Source: Circinella umbellata
Taxonomy: Eukaryota; Mucoromycota; Mucoromycetes; Mucorales; Lichtheimiaceae
DNA length: 64,000 nucleotides
Assembly (NCBI GenBank): GCA_025093555.1
Contig: JAIWNF010000008.1
Span: 310,001-374,000 of the forward strand
Reading direction: 5' to 3'
The number at the start of each line of letters is the position of its first letter. Position 1 is the stretch's first letter. Under the pieces are notes generated by a model that searched no databases, had not been told where the DNA came from, and was given only the letters and a program-made list of their open reading frames with translations. Positions 18,837 to 29,205 of the stretch are shown piece after piece. Made by a program: the position numbers and the translations under genes.

Positions 18837-20972
18837 GTGGGATAGGAAAACCGGTTCGTACAAATGATATATCCACTGGCTGTGTGTCAAAATGATCCAA
18901 AAAAATTTCCATGCTTCTTTTTGTTGTATGAACCATACGAAATAGTGCTTCCATTCGACTCTTGAAATTTTTTGCGCTTGTTGGAAAACATAAGTATTGC
19001 TCACGTCTACTAATTCGGCATACAATCCCATCTGGGCAGTCCATAATCACAGGTAAATTTTGTAGTCCTAATATAATAAAGAAGTTTGAAAAAAAAAACA
19101 TTTGTTATAAGGTCTCAAAAAAAAAGAAAAAGATGACAACATGTTTCTTTTCTTTTTTCTTATGGGTAGGTATTGATAGCATAATTTACCATAAGTAATT
19201 AATCCAAATGCTTTTATTTCAGGTAGAGAGACGTCATATTTGAAATATTAAAAAAAACAGAAGAAAGCGAAAGAAAGCGAAAGAAAGGGAAAGAAAGGGA
19301 AAGCGAAATTCGCGGAGAAACACGCGAAGGCATCAGGGACACTCATCCTCCATCAGGGGGTTTTTCTTGCGGAGAGTCAGGTGGTCTATTGTAGTTCAGT
19401 ATCATTAACTCATCTTTATATATACGTTTTTTATATTTTCGCTGTGTGGGTTCTGCGTGATATATAATCATTGTACGTTCTTATATGTATATACACAAAT
19501 ATGTATGGTTTTTTTTTCTTGTAAAAGAGCTCTTAATTCAGCTTCGTATTGGTAATAATTTCATAGCAAAAAACTTGTTTGTGTTCTAAGCGGCCGATGG
19601 ATTATTGTTGTATAATAATGCTCACTCTTCTCTCTTGACCATGAGCATCATCACGTGTACCTCCCCCCCCTTTTTTTTTTCGCATTGTAAGTTATTTAAA
19701 AAAACTATGGCGTCATAGAATGGAATCTTTGTCTTCCGTCGGGGCTTGTGCATAGACATGAGAGCTGAAACACATAACAAAATCTCTAGCGGATCACAAC
19801 TCACCGTTTTTTTTGTGAGTATCATGTATATTCGCTTGTATATCCTTGTCAGCTTTATGAATATATAAATGTTTCGCCTGAATTACTGCCAGAATTATCA
19901 TCAGCATCACTAATACATATGGGGTGTATTTTGATCTTTAGAATATTTTCCCACTGCTGCATTATTCCGCTTCGTCACCCCGCCTTTTTTTTCAACTTTA
20001 ATGGCTATTGCTTCTAGCCGTTTTTATTCCTCCAACAATTAGTTGAAAGGGAGAAAGGAATGCGTGATTGTACGGCGTATACATGTAATATTTATCAAAA
20101 CAATAACTTTTTTTATTAACTCGATTTCCACTCTATTCACTTTTTACTGTATATGTATATCAACCATAATAGAGATATTCATTACGAAGTGCTCGGCTCT
20201 TTTCTTCTTCTCAGCTTACAGTTTCTTTATAAGAAATCAATTGCTAACAAACAAAAAGAAAAGATATATTGTTTAATCAATGTTTTATTTAAAGAATACC
20301 TGTCGATTATTTACAATAAAAAATAAATATGTGATTTGTACTGTTAAAGTACGTATCTTCAAAATAATAGAAAGATCCATTATGAAACACATAATACATA
20401 TAGTAATAGTAAGGTCTTTCTGGTGATGAATATAAGGCCATGGAAACAATAGCAACAAAAAGGTAAAGTGGGTAGAAACAAATCGTTTTTGGAGTTCATA
20501 CGTAGGTAACTGATTTTAAAATGCAATCTTTTCCCGACGACATACTTCTTTACAACCTTGTGTTGTTGGGAGTTTATCGACCTACGTACTATCGCAAAAA
20601 TCGAATAATTGGCGTACTACTTTTTCCACTTCTTCATTTTGTGAATAATTCTCTCTACCTCCTCCATTATATATACCTGCCTCTATAATAATAATAATAA
20701 AACTACCTATTACCAATAATGTTTCTTCTTTTCTCTAGTTATATATAAACATAATATACAATATCGTATAATATAGTGTGTAAAAAATCATACTGTAACG
20801 CAATTAAACAAAACAGAAAGTCGAAAACAAGGGAGAGCGGACGAGACGACAAGTCAATAATATTTTTATATATTCAGAACGGCTTCGATTTTGTCTCTTT
20901 TGCTTACCACAATAGCATTTATATATATATATATCGAGATAAATATACATATCAAATATTAATAGTAATAAC

Positions 20973-21252
20973 AATACGAACCAGCAATCACAGCCACCAC
21001 AGCAACAGACGCCGCGTCAATCGTTGTCATCGTTAGAGATAGAGACAGAACCATTATTAACCGAGCCCGTCAATTTTGAAAGTCGATCTGCCGTTCATAT
21101 ACAAAGTAGCCATGATGCACAAAGATTACGCCGATCAACTATATACGATGCACAACAAAATATTATACAGGAAGGCGACGCTGATTCACAAAGCCAACAA
21201 CATCAACCGCAGACAAAAGGCGACTTGCCAGAATCCGAACCTACTATGCAAA
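20973..21252 (+). pseudogene. Isolated exon: acidic/Gln-rich segment with EPLL motif
   Basis: An open frame lies between an acceptor (TTAATAG at 20966-20972) and a donor (GTATGTTC at 21253). It encodes a Gln/Pro-rich start, then SSLEIETEPLLTEPVNFES and RLRRSTIYDAQQNI. The ETEPLL dileucine-type motif is typical of cytosolic tails of vacuolar or endosomal membrane proteins, but no membrane segment follows. No partner exons could be joined, so I treat it as a fragment of unknown origin inside the 3.39-kb insertion. Confidence 0.3.
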
Positions 21253-21631
21253 GTATGTTCTTATTAAAATATTTTTCATGCATAACGCCACCCAAGTATA
21301 ACTTTATTATTATACGATTTTCCTTTTTCTATCATCCAATAAAGACCATTATATAGTGAAAGAGTGTCTCTGAAGAATTCGACGCTAAAATGTATGCGCC
21401 TTATTCCGAGAAACTAAAGAAATTAGTCACTTCGTTCAATCTATGTATTTACTGCTGAAATGTTACATATTTATTTCTAAAAAATAAATTAACACTTATC
21501 TATGTAAAGCTTTTATATACTTTTATTCGTTTATTTTAAGCTTATAATACAACTCCCAAAAGTAGCTTTATTATATAAAAGTAAAGGACTACGCTAACTA
21601 TCATATAGCTAATACAAAGTTATGTATAGAT

Positions 21632-22525
21632 TTATTCATTATTGTCTTTTATAATATCCTTTCCATGTACTGATGAAATCGCCGTATATCCACCGCGTCT
21701 CCTTCTGTATTTGATAAAGCCACATAATAATTGAAAATCTCGATCAGCTATAGGTGAGGTATAATTAAATAAACTTGTAAGAGTTGCGAGCATGGATAAA
21801 AACCATAAACCAACGTCTCCCCAGTATTCGAACGGGAAACCGCATGAAATGCTCGTAAACCAGAACCTACTCCTTAATACATTGTACCAAGAAGCCCTTG
21901 TGGCCGAGCCTGTAAAGAGATAGGGCTGCAATACTATCTGCTTTTACAACAGCAGCCCTCCATGAAAATGAATAAGCGATGCCTAAAAAAATATTATTGA
22001 TGTGTGAGCCAATAGAACAGCATGTATATATATTGAAAAGAGGACATGATACCATGAAAAAAAATCTTTGAGTATAGATAACTTACCATGCAAATGTTGA
22101 CCTGCTGCTGTCAAGTATGTGCCATATGAAATGATTGATGTCAGCATGTAATAACAAAGTCAACAGCTAATACAGTATGTGCAATAATAATCAATTTTTT
22201 TTCGGTCCAGTACATTTGAAAATCTATATGTAGTTGTATGTATACAGAACCAATGTTTTAGGTCACTTGATCATCTAATTCACACAATACTAATTTTGAA
22301 AAAGATATATATATATATTTTAAAAAAAAGCTTACATTTTTCGTAAACAATTCCTGTGTAACTGGTAAGCGGTCCAAAAAGTCCCACAAGTTCCGTTTCA
22401 TTAATTTTATTGTCGTTATGATCTTCGGCATTATCAATAGTAACCTCGGCGCCGTCATTTCGGTTATGTGGTATTATCATGAAAGTCCAAGAATAAAAAG
22501 ATAAATCGGTGACAACAAACAAATG
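21632..22525 (-). pseudogene. Decayed multi-pass membrane protein fragment
   Basis: Minus-strand exons run about 22525-22336 (DLSFYSWTFMIIPHN, ETELVGLFGPLTSYTGI), about 22220-22087 (TEKKLIIIAHTVLAVDF, then SYGTYLTAAGQHLH in another frame) and about 21990-21632 (AYSFSWRAAVVKADSIAAL, YWGDVGLWFLSMLATL). It ends in a basic GGYTAIS tail. Hydrophobic segments alternate with charged loops, and donor/acceptor sites are plausible (GTAAGC, GTAAGT, TTTTTTAG). A frame break near 22143 and another near 21925 indicate decay. I do not recognise the family. Confidence 0.35.
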
Positions 22526-23694
22526 TCAAAACACATAGCAAATGTGTCGAATACTGCATAACTCTATACAGAGCCTTGTCAGAATACAGAAGATGCAAAA
22601 ACCCAAGTGATGATTTATTTTTCGTTACCATCTCATACATCATATCCTTCATAACTTTTGGTGTCTTCATTCCATATTCGACAGCGGCTTTGGTTGTGTC
22701 CATGTCCGTACTCTTGTCAGCTTCAGCAGTACCCATTTCGTTGATAGCATCAGTAAATAAAAAGTCAAGTTTGGCACCGGTTCTCTTCCTTTCTAACGCT
22801 TCAACTCCTGACGACGTACGACTACTGTTGATTCTTGCTGCTGAAGACTTGCTGGCATACTATCCACTATAAAGATAAATACACACAGATTATCCCGTTA
22901 ATTCCATATTCAAATGATGCACCCAGTATAATTATATATAATAATAGCTTACGCATTACATTCACATCACCAACGTCGAAAGCGCAATCGATAAAACACC
23001 ATATGCGTTTCATCAAATTCGCCTCACTTTTATATTTATGGACAATATCGTAATATAATAAATCAAATACTTTTAATATGGATCCTTCCATCCAATGTAG
23101 TCGTGGGTTGTCTAGTGAATGGAATGGATTAGCAAGAGCAATCTCTCTTAATTGATCCAAAGTAGTCTAGTATAAATAATATAATAGATAATTAGCATAT
23201 TTCTTTATTTACAGACAAACAAGTAATCGTATCCATTATCCAACGAATACATACAGCATCAGAAAATTTATCCATATAGTGTTGTAATGGTGCAGGCAAT
23301 GGAAGAACTGTAGGTGCATTTTCAGTCATGATTTCGTTTAACTCTCCTTCTGTAAACAAATCATTCCATGTTTGATCCGAAGGATCCATGATAAAAGAGT
23401 GGCATGGGCTAAAATACACACGTGAAAAAGAACAACCATTAGTAATGAAGCTATTGTCAAAGTATCGTTACCAAAATAAATTTTGTTTGGCGGAACAGGA
23501 AAAAGCAAACAATAAAGTACTTACTGTTCAAAATTACATTTTACTGCATATTCCTTCATTTTTTTTCAACAACTGTGTTACTATTCTTCAAGTACCAAAG
23601 CTTATTTTCATCTTTCAACCATGTTGCATAGGTTATTCTTGCCGTTAGGTTGTGATGAATGAGATCCACTGTTGCTACTACTGTTACTACTGTA

Positions 23695-23948
23695 GTCAAC
23701 CTCCGTTTTTCCATCTCCCACTTTTGCAACCTCTCAGTTAGGCACGGTTTGTTTTTGGGAATGTTAAAAATACTTTCTGAATTCGCAACTTGCAACTTGG
23801 ATCGAAGTTTTTTGGTGAGTTCTTCTTATCGGGAGTAAATTATACAATCGTGTATAGTATTCTTATGAATCAATATCCAAATGGGAAAATACCAAAATGC
23901 CAGCAAAGCATATTAATTCTCGCTTGTTGCAAAACCCTGGGGGTTGGC
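23695..23948. mobile_element. 254-bp MITE, absent from the other arm
   Basis: TGTA at 23691-23694 is repeated at 23949-23952. The ends are GTCAACCTCCG and, inward from the other side, GCCAACCCCCA, an imperfect inverted repeat. The left arm lacks the segment at the equivalent place in the serine-tract exon. There is no ORF. The target duplication may be TA or TGTA; the GTCAACCTCCG-type end resembles pogo/mariner-like elements. Confidence 0.55.
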
Positions 23949-24672
23949 TGTAATACTACTAATGCTGCTGCGCGATGTTAGATACGAACCCGGGGTAGGC
24001 TCTGTTGTTGAAATTTGATTAGAGATGATGTTCTTGATGTACATAACAGAAACACTATTCCAGTCAGGATCAGAGCAGATCTATACAAAAATATTAATAC
24101 TAGTAACCATATCTTATATAAAAACTCATAAATAAATAGTTCATTTCAATACATACAAGGTTTTTTCCGTGTTTTCTCATTATACTGCGATACAACAAGG
24201 ACCAATGAGTGTGAAAATCTTCGCCTGGTTTGATACTACTGGCAATTGTTTCTTTGTGTTTCATAACGAAATTACCAAGTGTAAGATCTTTGAATTTTTA
24301 TTTAATGTGAAGAGCCTTGTCACCTTCGCAGCTCCATGAGTCGCGTCGCCTTGTGTCGATCCGTCCGGGGCTACAGTTTGGGGACTAAGTTTTAAAAATA
24401 AAAACTTTCAAGTATATAAAGTGCAAGCACAACACAACAAAATAAATTTTTTTGTAGTTGGTTCAAAAAGAAAGCCTAATCCATACAAAAATAAATATTA
24501 GTGGTGTTTTATCATACAAATGTTGTTTATATATCTCCTATACACTAATAGTCTACCACGTCTGCTCATAATGGAAGATCTAGTAATATGCAATCAATAC
24601 AAGTTTCAACATAAGAGAAAGGCTCCTAATCTTTACCGCTTGCACACCACGCCACCAACATCATAATCTAGC

Positions 24673-24890
24673 AGTGTTTTTCAACTTAACTACCTGCTTT
24701 ATGCTGACGATATTGTTGTAGTTGGAACAGTCGATGAAGTTCACCATCTTCTTACTCTCTGCGAAAAATATAGTTACAAACTTGGATATTCTGTTAGGAC
24801 CCACTTAAATGCGTTATTGTTCAAAATCTTCATTTGATGGAACAGTTTAAACTATATAATATATCACCATTTCAACACCATTTTACTTAC
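24673..24890 (+). pseudogene. LINE-type reverse transcriptase fragment
   Basis: Reads SSVFQLNYLLYADDIVVVGT then EVHHLLTLCEKYSYKLGY. The YADD box is the catalytic core of reverse transcriptases, and its spacing to the following helix suits non-LTR retrotransposons. A one-base shift near 24808 then gives PLKCVIVQN, matching the usual NP-x-KC segment that follows. About 70 codons survive and nothing else of the element was recognised with confidence. Confidence 0.65.
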
Positions 24891-25079
24891 TAAGAATATG
24901 AATAAATTATAGTGGTAATATCGATGGCAAACAGCCAGCATCAGTAGAAACTAGTATGACGTATAGCTTATATTGTTCTCAACTCCCACGTCTATACTTT
25001 TCTCCAAACTTTGATCTATTGTGGCTACCCACGCAGTACATTTATCAGTACAATAATGTGATGAATATAATGATGGCCT

Positions 25080-26499
25080 TATTGAAAGGGAATGACTACG
25101 GGCGCGCCAAAAATTGATAGTCAGACGAGGGGCGCGCCAATTCTGAGCCGGCACTTTAGTAACATGGCGCGCCCTTCGTCTGTTTTACTTTGCTTGCTCT
25201 TGTTCAAGTTTGCTATATGAAACATATCTTATTTAAACTGAATTTTCTCTACTTTAAATAAAAGAATTACGAATAAAAATATGACAGTCCGGTTGAATCA
25301 TCATCATTCTTCAGTTGAATACTTTACGATAATAAAAATATTAAGCCATTTGGAAAACTATTATTAAAATATATATATTAATTTCTTTTTAATATATTAT
25401 ATCCAATGGGTCAAATCAAATTAAGAATTAATTCATACGTATAAAGTAAAAAATCATATTCAATTTTTATTTTTACTTTCAAAGGCTTTAGTAATAACAT
25501 ATTGAAATATTTATGCAATGGAAATATTGTACAAATATTAATAATAGGTGTTGTACATATTAATATAAGCTTGCTATTATGGGATCCATGGACCAACAGA
25601 ATTCTTTAACATAGGTTCATTACAAAAAACAATAACATTTGAAGACTATGCCGCTATCTTTCATACAAAGTGTTCTTGTTCTTGACTCATTCAACAAGAC
25701 TACACCAATATTTCATATGAGGATGCAATAGAATTCTTGTTTAAAAACCAAAATCTTGACTCTTGAGTTTACGATCAGCCACAAGACAAAAATTATGCCT
25801 TTAAGAGAGATTTCTAGAAGCTATTGTTATTCATATTAAATATTATTGCTTTGATTTTTTTTATCGTTTTGTATTATTATATTTATGTCATCTTTTTTCT
25901 TCGTTATACTACGTATGACCCAATTTCTTTCTTCTTCCCTATTTATATGGTACGCTCTTACTTGGTAATTTATATTATACAGATTATTCTTTTATCCTAC
26001 ATAATAAATGTTGACACGTGATCTTTTTTGAGCTGCTCCTATTAGCTCACTCATTCTATATTATAATTCATATGTCCTTTTCTTGTAATTTCGTTTATTT
26101 ATAGCACAAGCATTATATAGTACGTATTATAGTTCTATGCCTACAATTAGTGCCATTTTTGATCTATGTCATATTGCTTCGCTTCTTTGCTATTGGCTTC
26201 TTTGTATAGTTGCAGAAGTATACGTATTGCATTATTTTATAACTTTTTGCTTCAGTGATTTTTGAGTATATTTTATGGCGTAGAAATAAAAATAAACTCT
26301 ATGTTCAATTGGCACAATACGTTAAATATATTGGTAATAAGTATTGTTGAGATTGTGAATATTGTGAATAAGTGAAGAAAAAGAATAGATGAAGGGTAGA
26401 CGAAGGGCGCGCCATGTTACTAAGATGTCTGTTCAAAATTGGCGCGCCCCTCGTCTGACTGTAAATTTTTGGCGCGCCCGTAGTCCTTCCCTATTGAAA
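25080..26499. mobile_element. 1,404-bp element with GGCGCGCC-bearing terminal inverted repeats and 8-bp target duplication
   Basis: TATTGAAA at 25080-25087 recurs at 26492-26499. Between them the ends are inverted repeats of about 95 bases (25088-25180 and 26399-26491) starting GGGAATGACTACGGGCGCGC / GGGAAGGACTACGGGCGCGC. Each end holds three GGCGCGCC palindromes in the same order and spacing (near 25110, 25131 and 25167; mirrored near 26405, 26441 and 26471), an extreme contrast with the AT-rich surroundings. The 1.2-kb interior has no credible transposase ORF, so the element is probably non-autonomous. An 8-bp duplication suits hAT or some Mutator-like elements; which one is unresolved. Confidence 0.75.
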
Positions 26500-27357
26500 A
26501 AATTAAAATAGGTTGTAAACTATTCCTTTCGACATTTGTCTCTTAGGAGGTACGCCATCATTCTTGATGTCCTGTTACTCTGTTCTTTGTGACATGCTTT
26601 ACATTTACTTCCTTTCATTCTTTAATCTTTTTTTTAACTCTATTCGTTCTATTTGTCTCTCCTTTCTAAATCACAACATGTTTGTAAAGTTTCTTTTGAA
26701 CCTTTTTTCTACTTCATATCTCTCTATTTTTCATCCTTCAATTTACCAATTAGACTTACAAATTGCTGGCTCACTCTATTATATTACCCTTCTGACAAAT
26801 AATATTCAAATTTTACTCATCTCTGACTTGTCCATCTTCTTGGTGATAGTTGTTCTCCACATGACCTTTTATTATTCTTAATCTTTTCTTTACTTTTTTC
26901 AATTAATGTTTTTTTATAAAGTCTGTTAACTGTTAACAACCATACTTTTGTCGTGTGTGATCTTCAAGGGATCTGGAGTGCACATTGGCGGTTTCTTTTG
27001 ATGTAGTTCTTTTTGACAGTGATACGACACGGGCTAATATTTATTACCTACTTTTCAAATTTCGAATTTTAATGAGTTATGAACCACCACCCTTCGGAAA
27101 AAAAAACGAAACAAAACAACTCAAAATCTATTGTTCAACCGGACCCAGTCTTGTCAAAGCTAAGGTGTTCCTTTTGACGTTATCTTATTTTATTAACCTT
27201 CCTGTATAAATCTAGATTTATTTTCTTTTATTTCTTTGATATCCTCGGTTGGTTAGTTACAGCCCCCTTAAATCCCGACGCGTGATTAATTAAAAAGACT
27301 CTTTAGTCTCCTACAAAAATAAATAAAAAAACCTCTTTTTTTCCTTGCTAAAAAATT
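26500..27357. other. Upstream region of the DUF155 gene
   Basis: A hydrophobic ORF of 105 codons (26564-26881) is probably a by-product of T-rich sequence. No other gene or repeat is seen. A C-rich patch (AGCCCCCTTAAATCCCGACG near 27261) lies about 90 bases before the DUF155 start. Confidence 0.35.
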
Positions 27358-28784
27358 ATGCAACGATTTACTACCGCGCGTTTTGGCCTATTACGTCCAA
27401 GCCGTCTACGTGGTATCAAGAACAGTAGTATTGACAGCAGCACTTGCTGCTGTCATAGTCGTCCCTCAGCTATCACCCATGTTACTAGTATTATTCGTTC
27501 AAGACAACAGTTTTATTCTACACGCCGTTCTATACGTCATGTAGGACAAGTTCAAGATTCAAGTGCATTGCAAAACTTAATGCGACGAGTCATGGAAATC
27601 GATGCAGAAATCAACAATGCCACTCCAAAGGAAGATTTTCAACCTAATGTAAGAAAAAAAATATATTCTGTTTTGTTCTTTTTTATAAGCTATATCAAGT
27701 AATATAAATTTAACTAAACTGTTCTTTATATTATTCTTTCTTTTAAAAAAAAAGAATTTGATTTGTAAAGCATATTGCACGGCTGAGTCCTATGATTTTT
27801 CTGCACTCAAAGAATATGTTACCACATCACCCAAAGATATAGAAGGTAGCAGTAGTGCTAATGATGAAAGTCATGATATGATGCATGTGGATATACCTCA
27901 GGGCGGTGAAGCATATGTATTTGCCAATGGTACGTGTGTTACATGGGCAGCTCAAGATAATGAAGCATTTATACATGAAACTCTGGGACCTGTATGTGTC
28001 AAACCAATTGGTCAAGTCACAACAGAGACAACTCATTTTGCTTATGATCAAGACGAGTAAGTTCATCTATGGAGTTTGAATCAATCAAAGGAAATAGATA
28101 ATAGAGTACTAATACTATAAATAGACCTACAGGTCTTCGAGGAGGATTAATTCTATTAAATCCTGACTCTTCACCACAATTAGCGAAAGCAGCTTTTTCA
28201 TATGGTTTAGCAAGATCTGTTAAGTTGGCTTCTTTAGAAGATATGTTCGATCGCTATTTAGAGCGTGCACAAACTCTCAGAGCGTCACGAAGGGACCTTC
28301 AAGATGTTTCTGGTGACCTTGCAGAATTTCATCAGCAAATGATGGGCAATGCTCGTGACGGGTTCTTGGATACACCTGAACTACATTGGAGTAGATCTGA
28401 ACTTGAAGGTAATGTATGCATACACAAAAGGAAAACAGAGCAAGCAGAAAAATAATTATTTAATCTAATTCTAAATATACATATACATTCACAGGCTATT
28501 ATACTTCTGTCTCACAGGCCTTTGATGTTAGATCACGTATTGCCATCCTCAACAAGAAGGTAGAGCATGCAGATTCCCAAATTTCTGCTTTGAGACAAAA
28601 TTTAATAGAGAAAAGCTCTTACAACTTACAATGGATTATGGGCCTTGTGTTGTTTTCTATAATTGGATGTAAGATATTCGATCATTCCAAAGAACAGAGG
28701 GCGGCAGCTGCAGCAGAATTAGCAGAAGCGGAAGAACAAGTTGAAGATGTTTATAGTGTTCATACACCCACTGTTGTAAAGTAG
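27358..28784 (+). CDS. Mitochondrial DUF155 (RMND1/Rmd1/Mrx10-type) protein
   Basis: Four exons: 27358-27648, 27755-28056, 28125-28408 and 28495-28784, all joined in frame by GT-AG introns of 68-106 bases. The N-terminus (MQRFTTARFGLLRPSRLRG) is Arg/Ser-rich without acids, a typical mitochondrial presequence. The DUF155 hallmarks follow: AYVFANGTCVTWAAQDNEAF, AAFSYGLARSVKLASLED, the FLDTPELHW block and FDVRSRIAILNKKV. A C-terminal membrane anchor follows (LQWIMGLVLFSIIGCKIF). In yeast and animals the mitochondrial members are inner-membrane proteins tied to mitochondrial translation, so that role is inferred here. The gene converges on kinesin, with 421 bases between the stops. Confidence 0.85.
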
Positions 28785-29205
28785 TATAATTAGTACTATT
28801 TTTGCTGCTTAAAAGTGTTGTTTTAATAATAATAATAATATAAAATGATAAAAATATATATAAAATATAAAGAATACCAACAAATAAAGAGAGAATAAAA
28901 TAATATTGGTAAACACAAGAAGATAAAAAAAAAAGACTTGTATGTAATATGAGTGGGATAAGTTTAGATACAAATTATTTATGTATAAAGAGTTTCATTT
29001 CAAAGAAAAAAAATTATAAAGTGATTTTTTTTTTTGGGGGGGGGGAGGGGGAGCAGGGGAGGAGGAAAAAGTTTGAAGATAAAAAAAGAAACAAGAAAGG
29101 GTATATAATATATATATATTTATATAGACACACGTATAACGACAAAATATATTGAAAGGGAGTTAAAAGAGATAAAAAAAGTTCTAAAGAAGAAAAAAAA
29201 AGAGT
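28785..29205. other. Convergent 3' intergenic region with a G-tract
   Basis: Lies between the stops of the DUF155 gene and kinesin. It contains AAT repeats near 28825 and, at 29036-29068, a run of ten Gs followed by G-rich steps, preceded by eleven Ts. There is no ORF of note. Confidence 0.5.

Larger units (their letters stand above)
19223..22612. mobile_element. 3.39-kb insertion in copy B/C, origin unclear
   Basis: The left arm reads straight through this point (ATTATGTGAAATAAAA at 13328-13343), so about 3,390 bases were added here. The insert contains a GC-richer block with GAAAGAAAGC/GAAAGAAAGG repeats (19257-19310) and pieces of two protein-coding genes (20973-21252 plus, 21632-22525 minus). 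No terminal inverted repeats or clear target duplication are visible. It may be a captured genomic segment or a composite of several events. Confidence 0.5.
17990..24325 (-). repeat. Right arm of inverted duplication, interrupted
   Basis: Complement of the left arm (11848-15632), present in three matching blocks: 24325-22613, 19222-18842 and 18376-17990. Three sequences absent from the left arm split or enlarge it: 23695-23948, 19223-22612 and 18377-18836. The arms are clearly diverged in sequence, so this is a real duplication and not a mirrored assembly error. Confidence 0.7.
18300..24325 (-). pseudogene. Multicopy uncharacterised fungal protein, copy B/C (right arm), split by insertions
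   Basis: Same family as 11848-13832. The 5' part at 24325-22613 encodes WDQTWNDLFTEGELNEIM, HWMEGSILKVFDLLYYDIV and the AKLDFLF/NEMGTAEADK block up to KNKSSL. The 3' part resumes at 19222 (EIKAFGLITYGK), with LPVIMDCPDGIVCRISR and KNFKSRMEALFRMV, to FVRTGFPIP at 18842. It finishes beyond the solo LTR at 18376-18300. Where copy A has a one-base deletion this copy reads HTTKRSMEIFLDHF in frame. The gene is inactivated by a 3.39-kb insertion, a 254-bp MITE and an LTR. Confidence 0.65.

Noticed and set aside
20521..20703. Small ORF starting MQSFPDDILLYNL, F-box-like
   Set aside because: Only the first residues recall an F-box; the rest is a short hydrophobic run and it lies inside the 3.39-kb insertion without splice context.
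23970..24000. GAACCCGGGG word resembling a tRNA T-arm
   Set aside because: It is the antisense of a coding exon of copy B, and no acceptor stem or anticodon arm could be built.
11848..24325. Inverted duplication as an assembly mirror artefact
   Set aside because: Arms differ by many substitutions and by independent, cleanly bounded insertions, which an artefact would not produce.
25824..26021. Hydrophobic ORF inside the GGCGCGCC element
   Set aside because: T-rich DNA translates to hydrophobic strings by default; no start context, homology or conserved motif.
26564..26881. 105-codon hydrophobic ORF upstream of the DUF155 gene
   Set aside because: Same reason: T-rich composition, no family signature, and no splice or promoter context beyond an ATG.
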